Positions 1 to 6,784 of a stretch of 7,585 nucleotides of DNA are shown piece by piece (positions within the stretch are counted from its first letter, which is position 1; each line of letters opens with the position of its first letter). The notes beneath the pieces are model-generated. The model was not told where the DNA came from and made no database searches. It worked only from the letters and a program-made list of their open reading frames with translations. The stretch is from Kiritimatiellia bacterium (GTDB lineage Bacteria > Verrucomicrobiota > Kiritimatiellia > RFP12 > DVOR01): the NCBI GenBank assembly GCA_017646485.1, contig JAGCML010000070.1, positions 1-7,585 of the forward strand, written 5' to 3'. Made by a program: the position numbers and the translations under genes.

Positions 1-1
1 G

Positions 2-271
2 CTTGAAGCGCAGCACTGTTTTCGTGAGACGGAAGGGGCAGTTTTCTCCATTGATAGAGAGCGTAATCGCCTGACATTGAATCGTATGTTGGCCTGCGCA
101 GAATTGGATGACGAGGCTTTCTTCAACGAAGTTGAGCGGTTCGTCAATCAATTGGAAGCCTGGACAAGCATTATTCGCGACTACAATGGTCAAAAGAAAG
201 AAGACAAGGGGCAACACGACGAAGTCGAAACGTCCGAGTCAGCATTGGATATTTATCACATGATGGTCTAA
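2..271 (+). CDS. Probable CesT/Tir-family type III secretion chaperone (C-terminal 89 residues; 5' end outside window)
   Basis: The frame is open from the window edge to a TAA at 269-271, so this is the 3' part of a gene that starts upstream; the internal TTG at 77 is not a credible start. The visible 89 residues show a pattern I recognise from CesT/Tir-type T3S chaperones. A glycine and short strands come first (GAVFSIDRERNRLTLNRML), then a short turn (AELDD), then an amphipathic helix with aromatic and acidic spacing (EAFFNEVERFVNQLEAWTSII). It compares by eye with the C-terminal half of E. coli CesT, which has the same order of a GPYL-type strand, a LALRFPLDD-type strand and turn, and a final long helix. 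The last ~25 residues are a charged, probably disordered tail. Such chaperones are small acidic cytosolic dimers that bind the N-terminal 50-100 residues of an effector and are usually encoded just before it. That is the arrangement here: the next gene starts 51 bases downstream. The N-terminal half is unseen, so the family call is by pattern only. A generic small helical protein remains possible. Confidence 0.62.
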   Translation, partial: LEAQHCFRETEGAVFSIDRERNRLTLNRMLACAELDDEAFFNEVERFVNQLEAWTSIIRDYNGQKKEDKGQHDEVETSESALDIYHMMV

Positions 272-311
272 TCGAGGCCGAGTCAACAAATTTTAATAAG
301 TTCTTGGTGAA

Positions 312-317
312 AGAGGT
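312..317 (+). promoter_or_regulatory. Ribosome binding site of the 2008-codon gene
   Basis: AGAGGT lies 5 bases before the ATG at 323 and matches the Shine-Dalgarno consensus well. An in-frame TGA at 308-310 blocks any upstream extension, so ATG 323 is the start. No terminator-like hairpin separates this site from the stop codon of the preceding gene at 271, so the two genes are probably co-transcribed. Confidence 0.8.
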
Positions 318-322
318 ACGTT

Positions 323-3300
323 ATGGCAATTGATCTCACTAAACTTCAGATTTTTAATGATGCGATTGCGCGCAATACCAACTTGAGTGGTAGCACGCGC
401 ATCCAGTGTGACAATGCGCAGGAAGGAAACCTGGGGCGTTTCACCATTCGACAAATTCCAGCAAATAAGTCTACTTTTGAAGCGAATAATATCGTGCGTC
501 GAAATTTTGCGGATGCATTGAAGTCTGCTTTTGGTGTGTCGTCGCTGAATGATCTTCCAAAGGAGGTGCGTAATGTGCTGAAGATTGAGGATTTCAAGCT
601 TCAGGAAGGATATGTCACCTCTTCGCGTCCGCTTACGATGCGTCGTATTCGCGCGGTGATGTCGGCGATTTGTGATGTTACGGCAAAGGCCGCACCTACG
701 CGTCAGGAGGCGAATGCGATTCGCGCAGACTTTGCAGAATATCTTAAGCGTTCGGCATACATGGAGGCTGCGTTTGACCGTATTGCGATTGCTGAAGGGC
801 GTAAGCCGCTCACGCTTGATATCCCTTGGGTTTCTCAAAAGAGCTTTGATATTCCCTTGAGCGCGCTTAAGCCTTACACAAAGGGAATTAAGTCTACAGA
901 TCTCGCATCGAAAATTAATGACATCAAGGAAAAGATTGATGCCGATGTCAGTCTGGCGATGGAAACCTTGACGAAGTTGAAGTCCGGTGAAGTTTTGCCG
1001 CCAAATACAAATCGTGCGAATGCGTTGCGTCACTATTTTGCGCTTTGTGCGGTGGCTTCGGATGAGACAGGGCGTGGCATTTCGCGTACGATTTCCGTGC
1101 CGGACGCAGACGGTAAGATTGCTGCCTACTTGAAGGCCTCGCTCAAGGATGCAGATAACTTTGAAACGGGTGTGGTGCGTATGGCTGCGGATCCCTTCCT
1201 TTCGGAATCCCAAGCAATGACCCGTTTCACGGTGGATATTGGTTTTGGCGAATCGGCAGGTTATGGCGAAGCTTGGCATGTCGCCTACAATACTTACGAA
1301 CGTTTAGCCATACAAGAGGGCTTTTCGCCCTTGATGCGCCGTGGCGTTGAACCCACGATGTCGATTGCGCAGATGTATGCTAACATTACAGCGGAAAGTA
1401 CCCGTCTTCTTAATACCTACTCGGCAGAGATGGATGCGTTGTTTGAGAAAGATGTCAACATCGCGAACACCCTGAAGAATGACCCAACCGCTACGCTTGA
1501 TTTGACTACGTTGCCTGAACCTTTTAAGACGAGGATTGGCAAAATCTTTTCGTTGCGTCAGGCTTTGAACGCCTTCTTCAACAATCTTACACTTGCAAAC
1601 CCCGCCTATGCTGATCATCCTGCGCTTCGTTACGCGGATGAGACGATTTTGACGATGAAAAATATTCCTGCTATGACGGATGTCGTCATCCTTAACCACG
1701 AGGAAGCAGGTGCCGCGGCACAGGTGCGCAATGTGGCAGAACCCTATGAAGGGTTGGACCTGGATCGCTTTTTGGAAGAAATTGCGGCGAAGGCTCCAAC
1801 GAATCGTAAAACGCCTGAAGCACGCATGGCATGGGCGGTGGCATCGTTGATCTCGGAATTGCCTGCAGAACGTTACGCGGATAAGAATTTGAACGATTTC
1901 ATCCGTGTGCTTGGCAGCAACGGAATGCCTGATAACGCAATACCGATGTTGCGTTCTTTGGATGCACGCGAACTTCACGTGCTCCATCTTTGCATGCAGT
2001 GCAATGCCACGAATATCAGGACGATGTTCACCATGATTCATGGGCAGGGGCCAGGAGGTGCGCTCACTGGGCCGAGCATTTATCAGGCGTTGATGAATCG
2101 TGAATTGCCAACGAATATTTCGGTTGATTTCTTAAATGCGATTGGTACGACGGCTCAGGTTATGAGTGTGGGGACCGATATACCCTTTGATGAGTGTACC
2201 GCGGATAACTTTGTTCAGCAACAGTGGGGCTTTAATACAGAGGACTTCTCTGCAATGCTGAAGTTTGTTAAGGACTGTGGTTATGATCCTGCGACTGTGA
2301 TGCGGGATGACCTCAATAAATTGATGTCCCTTGCTCGCTTGAGAGATTTTAAGTTTGACGATTTGCCGGCCTTCTATCATCGCGTGTTGCATAAGGATGT
2401 GAAGGCGATCAAAACAGAGGATTTAAAGACGCTCTTCAAACTCTATCACACGAATAAATTGATTGACCCCTTGAAGTCCCTTAAGCCAGGCCGTACGTCA
2501 GATGCAATTGCGCTCTTTATGGGTGATAAATTGCCTTCCAATACGGGCATCGCTGGTAAAGATATGGTGATGATGATTGCGAAGCTGCGTGCGTTCGCAA
2601 AGGATGGCGGCGTAAAGGAAGAAACGTTTGTCTTCAATGAAAAGACCGTTACGTTGAGCCAGTCTGCGCACGGCTTGCTACACATTACGGTGAATGGTAT
2701 GAAGGTGACGGGTGCGCAGTCTGCGGCAGGCTTTATCAATATCTTTGAGTCGGACATGGTGTCGCATGTCGACCGTTTTGGTACGGAAACCATCTTGAAG
2801 ATGTTGCCCGAACTTTCTGCTACGGATATCGCAGATGTGCCAGAGACCACCTCGCATACACGTGAGATTTGTTTGCGTATTGTGGCTGACCGTTTGGAAA
2901 TTCCAGCATCCTCCTTTGCCACGGTGCCTACGGCAATGCTTCGTACGATTGCAGCGAATGCGCTCAAGGGGTATTACACGACAGAGACGGGCGCTGTGAA
3001 TAAGAACGTCGCTAATGCGTTGCTTTCGACCTATACGCGTAATGACGTCTTTACGGGTGAAGAAATTCGCGATCTCCATGCGGCAATGGTGCGGACGAGC
3101 GTTGACGATTTGAACCGCAAGGTGGTGCTTGACAAACGTCCTGTTGCGCCTCGTATGTTTAATTTTGATCCGAAGGCGCGTTTCGCCGCAACGCAGGAGA
3201 AGGCTCGTAATCTCCTCGCTGATTTGATTATGAATAGCGATATCATCTCCTACGATGAGGCGCAGCGTAAGGGCGAAGGCGGTCAGCGTATTCTCAACTT

Positions 3301-6300
3301 GCTCAAGAATGATCTCGACACCTTTATTGAGGTCGTGATGAATCCCGCAGAAACGCTTGCGGGTCTTGCCGAACCGATGCGTACGGTATTGGTTGAACGC
3401 TTTGCTGAAATGACCGAGGCTTTGCCGAAAGCCGACGGCATGAAGGCGCAGCTTATTAAGGGTGTCTATAAGGCCGCGTTTAAGGTGATGCTGGAAGTCG
3501 CTTCGCTCCCCGAGGCAGATCGTGCAACGGCTGTGGCCGACAAGATTGGGGCGGCTCAGGTGCTGAAAGGCGCCATCCTTACGAATGTGGTAACGAAAGA
3601 GCAGTTGTCAGAAGCAATTCTGGGCATGATTCCGCAGATCGCAGGATTGGACGAGGCAATGGATGGCCTGGTGCAAACGGCGATGGCGCAGATTCAGGAG
3701 ACGATTAACGATAAGTTGCGTGCCAATATGCCTGAAGATGCCGGCGAGGCCGAAGTGCGAGAAGAATCGCCCATTTGGCAGCAGTCGTTTGACCGTCTTG
3801 TCGGCGGCGCATTGACCGATTCGTCGTGCGGTTATGGTAAGTTCATGAATGAAGTGTTGTTGCGTTACTTCGTGGGTGCTACGCCGCAGGAAGGCCGCCA
3901 GATGCTCGCATCGTTGTTCCGCAATACCGATGCTAATTCTACGCCTGGCCAAATTGTTGGTGCCCTCTTCAAGGGTGCAGGTCCGTTGCTCCAGAAGATG
4001 CTTCAGGCACTTCCTGTGGATGCCTTTGGCGAAGATATGCGCGATGCACTTAAGGACATGAAGTCCAATCTTCAGCCGATTCCTGAAACGATTGTGAAGG
4101 CGCACATGCTGGATATTGTGAATCGTTCTAATGGTGCGATTAAGTCAATCCAAGTGATTCGTTCGTTGGGTGCGGCCTCGGTGGGTCAAGCATTCTTGTG
4201 CAAGATGATTACGGACGAGCATCCGAATGGTGAGGAATGTGTTGTTAAACTCCTTCGTCCCAATGTCAAGACCATCATTGAGAACGAATATCGTCGCTTC
4301 ATTGCTGCCGCCAAGGACACGCCCGGTATGGAGAAGACCTTCGAGGGGCAGTATGCACGTATCCTCGAAGAACTTGACTTCACTAAGGAAAAGACAAACA
4401 TCAACTACGCACGTAATGTCTATGAACAGCCCGTGATGATTTATACCGACGGTGTGATTAAGACGCAGCAGCGCGTGGTGACGATGAATAAGCTCCACTC
4501 GATGGAAGTGCATCCTTCGGTGCCGCCCACGATGGATTCGCTCATTCTTAAGAAGGCTCCGGGTGAAACCTATGACCGCTTCATGGCCAATACGCGTGAA
4601 AAGGTTCGTGAAATTCTGGGTAACGTGAATGCATCGGGTCAGGCATTCTTCAAGGATGCAGGTAGTCTCCGTGCGGCAGAGGCTCAGTTGATTCACTTGT
4701 ACAATGACACGAAGACGCGTCAGGATTATCTCTTGATGCTCACCGAGAAGTGGGTGCAGGAAGCCCTTTATGGTAATGGCTTCTACCATGGCGACCTCCA
4801 TGCGGGTAACATCATGACCGATGGTGATGGGCTTACGGTGATTGACTTCGGTAATGCGACACACTTGACGCAGGAAGAGCGCACCCACGTCCTCAAGATG
4901 ATGGCCGCGGCAATGTATGGTCGTGAGAACTACTTTGAAGCCTCCTTTAAGGCGCTCATTTCTGCCGAAGGTCGCGCAGAGTACGATAATAAGAATACAA
5001 ACGGCGAATTGACGCGTGAGCTTCATGAAATCCTCAATAAAGGCACAACGACTGATGCAGGACGCCGTATTTTCGCCGCACTCATGTGCTTGCAGCGTCA
5101 TGGTATTGAAATTCCTGGGCCGATTTACAACTTTGCCCAGTGCCAGATGCGCCTCGGTGGTGCCGTGGAGGAAATGAATACGCTCATGAATGAGTTGAGC
5201 CTCGCGATGAACCGTCTTTCCATAGCGCCGCTTGAAGGGGTGCCTACGATTCCTGAAGGAACGGAATCGGTCAGTGCCGGCGTGCGTGATGCATTGGCAG
5301 CATTGAAGCGTTTCCTTAATCATGAGGAAGGCAAGACGAATAAGCAACTCGCCCGCGAATTGGAACCGCACTTCGGTTCGTCAATGGTGAGCCGCACAAA
5401 TACCTTTGACAACACGCGTTTGCCCGTGATGATTGATGAACTCAAAGTGGCATTCACTGACCGTGAAACCTTTGATACGTACATTTTGCCTTTCGTTGAA
5501 CGTTTGACTGAAGCAAAGACCTGTAATATCTTTGGTGGTCGTAATGTTGATATGTACACGAATCTCGGCGAAGACGTGTGTACGAAGTTGGCCGCATTCC
5601 TCGCTGCACGCGATGGGGATGATATTGCTCTCACGGATACCGCTGCGAAGGAATTGGCACGCGCCTTTGTGAAGGCTGTTCGTTCCTATCAGCAGGTGTT
5701 TGAAATGCATGCACCTGATCGCGCGGAATCTCCAGAAGATGGCGCCTTTGTCTATGCAATTGCAAATGTGGTGAATTCTAACCTCCAGCCCGCATTGAAG
5801 AGTCTCGGCACAATGGCCGTACCGATTTTCTTCGACATGCTTTCGGCTAAGGATAAGGAACGCGCTACTGCAGAGCGTATGGAAGGAAGCGTCGCGAAGG
5901 TGCAGGCTTATGTGGAAGCCTATGCAGGTGGTGCGATTGACGCATCGGTGATTAAGACGATTGCGCGTATCTCGCAGGATTTCCAGCATCCGCTTGAACT
6001 CCCTGGTATGGACGGTAAGGCAAGTTCGCTCAAGAGCAACTCCAATCGCGCCCTCTTCCTGACGACGCTCAAGTTCAACTTGACGTATTTGGAAAACGAA
6101 TTGCGTAACGAAGGAATTATCACCGACGAAACTACGGCGGAAATGAAGATGCACATCGTCCACATTGCGATGCAGTTCTTTGCAGACCGTGTAGGCGGTA
6201 TCGCTAATGCAGTTCAAAAACTTTCGGATAAAACCTACGCGAATCTCTATGATGAAGCATTCGTACAGGAAATCAATAGCCCGAACTTACGCGTTCGTGA

Positions 6301-6349
6301 TGCGCTCATTCACCTTCGTCTCTCTATGGAGGCACAGCCGCGCGCATAA
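323..6349 (+). CDS. Giant UbiB/ABC1-kinase-like protein, candidate type III secreted effector (2008 aa)
   Basis: The start at ATG 323 has a good ribosome binding site, and an in-frame stop lies five codons upstream. The N-terminus has no signal peptide. It is polar and rich in Asn, Ser and Thr over residues 1-31, as T3S signals often are. Residues 37-48 (LGRFTIRQIPAN) loosely resemble the beta-strand motif by which effectors bind CesT-type chaperones. Residues 50 to about 1130 are predicted largely helical with short strands and match no family I know; a clause near residues 102-115 (RPLTMRRIRAVMSAI) stands out. An acidic linker (1134-1149) leads into a UbiB/COQ8-like kinase region (about 1210-1640), described separately. 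Residues 1640-2008 are again helical and unassigned. No membrane helix is apparent, unlike typical UbiB proteins, which end in hydrophobic helices and are about 500-550 residues long. The gene follows a probable T3S chaperone gene and ends just before a strong terminator. The inferred role is a secreted enzyme acting on host ATP, protein or lipid targets. A cytosolic housekeeping kinase is less likely given its size and neighbour. The kinase-fold call is firm, the effector role moderate and the substrate unknown. Confidence 0.9.
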   Translation: MAIDLTKLQIFNDAIARNTNLSGSTRIQCDNAQEGNLGRFTIRQIPANKSTFEANNIVRRNFADALKSAFGVSSLNDLPKEVRNVLKIEDFKLQEGYVTSSRPLTMRRIRAVMSAICDVTAKAAPTRQEANAIRADFAEYLKRSAYMEAAFDRIAIAEGRKPLTLDIPWVSQKSFDIPLSALKPYTKGIKSTDLASKINDIKEKIDADVSLAMETLTKLKSGEVLPPNTNRANALRHYFALCAVASDETGRGISRTISVPDADGKIAAYLKASLKDADNFETGVVRMAADPFLSESQAMTRFTVDIGFGESAGYGEAWHVAYNTYERLAIQEGFSPLMRRGVEPTMSIAQMYANITAESTRLLNTYSAEMDALFEKDVNIANTLKNDPTATLDLTTLPEPFKTRIGKIFSLRQALNAFFNNLTLANPAYADHPALRYADETILTMKNIPAMTDVVILNHEEAGAAAQVRNVAEPYEGLDLDRFLEEIAAKAPTNRKTPEARMAWAVASLISELPAERYADKNLNDFIRVLGSNGMPDNAIPMLRSLDARELHVLHLCMQCNATNIRTMFTMIHGQGPGGALTGPSIYQALMNRELPTNISVDFLNAIGTTAQVMSVGTDIPFDECTADNFVQQQWGFNTEDFSAMLKFVKDCGYDPATVMRDDLNKLMSLARLRDFKFDDLPAFYHRVLHKDVKAIKTEDLKTLFKLYHTNKLIDPLKSLKPGRTSDAIALFMGDKLPSNTGIAGKDMVMMIAKLRAFAKDGGVKEETFVFNEKTVTLSQSAHGLLHITVNGMKVTGAQSAAGFINIFESDMVSHVDRFGTETILKMLPELSATDIADVPETTSHTREICLRIVADRLEIPASSFATVPTAMLRTIAANALKGYYTTETGAVNKNVANALLSTYTRNDVFTGEEIRDLHAAMVRTSVDDLNRKVVLDKRPVAPRMFNFDPKARFAATQEKARNLLADLIMNSDIISYDEAQRKGEGGQRILNLLKNDLDTFIEVVMNPAETLAGLAEPMRTVLVERFAEMTEALPKADGMKAQLIKGVYKAAFKVMLEVASLPEADRATAVADKIGAAQVLKGAILTNVVTKEQLSEAILGMIPQIAGLDEAMDGLVQTAMAQIQETINDKLRANMPEDAGEAEVREESPIWQQSFDRLVGGALTDSSCGYGKFMNEVLLRYFVGATPQEGRQMLASLFRNTDANSTPGQIVGALFKGAGPLLQKMLQALPVDAFGEDMRDALKDMKSNLQPIPETIVKAHMLDIVNRSNGAIKSIQVIRSLGAASVGQAFLCKMITDEHPNGEECVVKLLRPNVKTIIENEYRRFIAAAKDTPGMEKTFEGQYARILEELDFTKEKTNINYARNVYEQPVMIYTDGVIKTQQRVVTMNKLHSMEVHPSVPPTMDSLILKKAPGETYDRFMANTREKVREILGNVNASGQAFFKDAGSLRAAEAQLIHLYNDTKTRQDYLLMLTEKWVQEALYGNGFYHGDLHAGNIMTDGDGLTVIDFGNATHLTQEERTHVLKMMAAAMYGRENYFEASFKALISAEGRAEYDNKNTNGELTRELHEILNKGTTTDAGRRIFAALMCLQRHGIEIPGPIYNFAQCQMRLGGAVEEMNTLMNELSLAMNRLSIAPLEGVPTIPEGTESVSAGVRDALAALKRFLNHEEGKTNKQLARELEPHFGSSMVSRTNTFDNTRLPVMIDELKVAFTDRETFDTYILPFVERLTEAKTCNIFGGRNVDMYTNLGEDVCTKLAAFLAARDGDDIALTDTAAKELARAFVKAVRSYQQVFEMHAPDRAESPEDGAFVYAIANVVNSNLQPALKSLGTMAVPIFFDMLSAKDKERATAERMEGSVAKVQAYVEAYAGGAIDASVIKTIARISQDFQHPLELPGMDGKASSLKSNSNRALFLTTLKFNLTYLENELRNEGIITDETTAEMKMHIVHIAMQFFADRVGGIANAVQKLSDKTYANLYDEAFVQEINSPNLRVRDALIHLRLSMEAQPRA
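3950..5242 (+). other. UbiB/ABC1/COQ8-type kinase-like domain within the giant protein
   Basis: Motifs in order, with residues of the 2008-aa protein: GPLLQKMLQ at 1220-1228, at the place of the family's GPxxxKxGQ, with K1225 and Q1228 kept and Gly replaced by Leu1227. Then an alanine-rich loop replacing the glycine-rich loop (LGAASVGQ, 1282-1289), VVKLLRP with the beta-3 lysine K1309, and EELDFTKE with the ExD pair E1350/D1352 and a glutamate at 1356. Next come HGDLHAGN (1489-1496) with catalytic-loop D1491 and metal-binding N1496, and DFG at 1508-1510. A C-lobe segment IEIPGPIYNF (1595-1604) resembles the family's 'lP.el' stretch. From memory, human COQ8A has K276, K358, E405, E411, D488 and D507. 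The K-to-K spacing (84 here against 82), the E-to-E spacing (6 and 6) and the loop D-to-DFG spacing (17 against 19) agree. The beta-3 Lys to catalytic Asp distance is about 50 residues longer here, which points to an insertion between about 1390 and 1465. HGDLHAGN lacks the usual family proline and looks partly like aminoglycoside phosphotransferases. All residues needed for nucleotide and metal binding are present. Confidence 0.87.
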
Positions 6350-6398
6350 CATAGCGTCATAGGCTCAAACGAGTGCCTCTCGCCTCGTAATACCGAAA

Positions 6399-6426
6399 AG
6401 GGGAGCGTCTAAACAGACGCTCCCCT
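6399..6426 (+). terminator. Hairpin terminator after the giant gene
   Basis: A perfect 12-bp stem (6399-6410 with 6415-6426; GGGGAGCGTCT and its complement) closes a 4-base loop (AAAC), 49 bases after the stop codon at 6349. The downstream stretch TAATTTATT is T-rich but not a clean T run. On the - strand the hairpin is followed by TTTT (complement of 6395-6398), so it may work in both directions and could also stop transcription coming from the convergent fucosidase gene. Confidence 0.85.
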
Positions 6427-6459
6427 AATTTATTCGTATCAATAATAGTAGAAGACGAC

Positions 6460-6486
6460 CTTTTGAGCCCTGAAAGGGCGATGGTT
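6460..6486 (+). repeat. REP-like unit, direct copy 1
   Basis: The core hairpin GCCCT-GAA-AGGGC lies at 6467-6479 inside a 27-base unit. The unit recurs at 6700-6726 in the same orientation with one difference (T6482 against C6722). A short palindrome with a GAA loop and conserved flanks is typical of REP elements moved by REP-associated tyrosine transposases. The core alone also recurs twice at 6789-6846, so four cores lie within 400 bases. Confidence 0.75.
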
Positions 6487-6506
6487 GAATGATGAATGAT
6501 GAATGA
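6487..6506. repeat. Short 7-base tandem repeat (GAATGAT, about 2.9 units)
   Basis: Two full units and six bases of a third follow directly after REP copy 1. It is probably a slippage product. It abuts a 5-bp mini-palindrome (GCGGC-TAC-GCCGC, 6507-6519). Confidence 0.7.
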
Positions 6507-6519
6507 GCGGCTACGCCGC
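6507..6519. repeat. Mini-palindrome GCGGC-TAC-GCCGC
   Basis: This is a perfect 5-bp stem with a 3-base loop, the same geometry as the REP core but a different sequence. A further one of the same geometry, GCATC-TGC-GATGC, lies at 6607-6619. They may be remnants of other REP families. Chance occurrence cannot be excluded for either one alone. Confidence 0.4.
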
Positions 6520-6557
6520 AGGACTGCATGTGTGGATTTTAACACTATAAACGCTAG

Positions 6558-6611
6558 GATGCGTCGAGCTTTTCGTAACACTAGGCTTCGCCCACGAAAA
6601 GCCAACGCATC
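6558..6611. repeat. 54-base interrupted stem-loop
   Basis: GATGCGT (6558-6564) pairs with ACGCATC (6605-6611), and GCTTTTCGT (6568-6576) pairs with ACGAAAAGC (6594-6602). That makes 16 bp in two blocks with a small asymmetric internal loop (CGA against CA). The 17-base loop holds a further GGC-TTC-GCC mini-stem (6584-6592). It is too far from both genes (about 200 bases after one stop codon, 340 from the other) to be the primary terminator of either and has no T run. A second REPIN-like element or a structured RNA are the options. Confidence 0.65.
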
Positions 6612-6699
6612 TGCGATGCATGTGAAGCACTGCCAGCGTGCGCTAATGTACGATGTGTGCAAAGGACGGGGGGCTATGACACAGTGGCGGGTAGGCGGT

Positions 6700-6726
6700 C
6701 TTTTGAGCCCTGAAAGGGCGACGGTT
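6700..6726 (+). repeat. REP-like unit, direct copy 2
   Basis: This is the second copy of the 27-base unit, offset by exactly 240 bases from the first and in the same orientation, with its core hairpin at 6707-6719. It is followed after five bases by a G-rich palindrome at 6732-6767. The first copy lacks that palindrome. Confidence 0.75.
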
Positions 6727-6731
6727 TACAG

Positions 6732-6767
6732 CCGGGGGTAAGCGAGCAAAGCGAGCGTAGCCCCCGG
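6732..6767. repeat. G-rich/C-rich palindrome with internal GCGAGC direct repeat
   Basis: CCGGGGG (6732-6738) pairs with CCCCCGG (6761-6767). The loop contains GCGAGC-AAA-GCGAGC (6742-6756), a direct repeat rather than an inverted one. Read on the - strand it begins CCGGGGGCTAC and ends CCCCCGG, the same ends as the shorter palindrome at 6870-6885. It sits between REP copy 2 and the REPIN-like pair. Confidence 0.7.
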
Positions 6768-6784
6768 TCTCTAAAAAATAAAAT

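Noticed and set aside
77..271. A complete 64-residue small protein starting at TTG 77
   Set aside because: The frame is open to the window edge, and the upstream codons fit the same chaperone-like pattern, so this is the 3' end of a longer gene.
2033..2077. Nucleotide-binding P-loop in the N-terminal region (HGQGPGGALTGPS, residues 573-585)
   Set aside because: It is glycine-rich but lacks the GK[ST] of a Walker A motif, and no Walker B partner is visible.
4145..5371. 408-codon open frame on the - strand inside the giant gene, and others such as 293-1279, 1304-2041 and 5381-6217
   Set aside because: They lie antisense to a continuous frame with recognisable kinase motifs. Their translations are rich in His, Arg and Cys and have no family features. 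Long antisense frames arise when the sense frame seldom uses codons whose complement is a stop.
6496..6741. Open frames in the intergenic block (6496-6741 +, 6357-6662 -)
   Set aside because: They run through palindromes, REP copies or the terminator, have Arg-rich low-information translations and lack ribosome binding sites.
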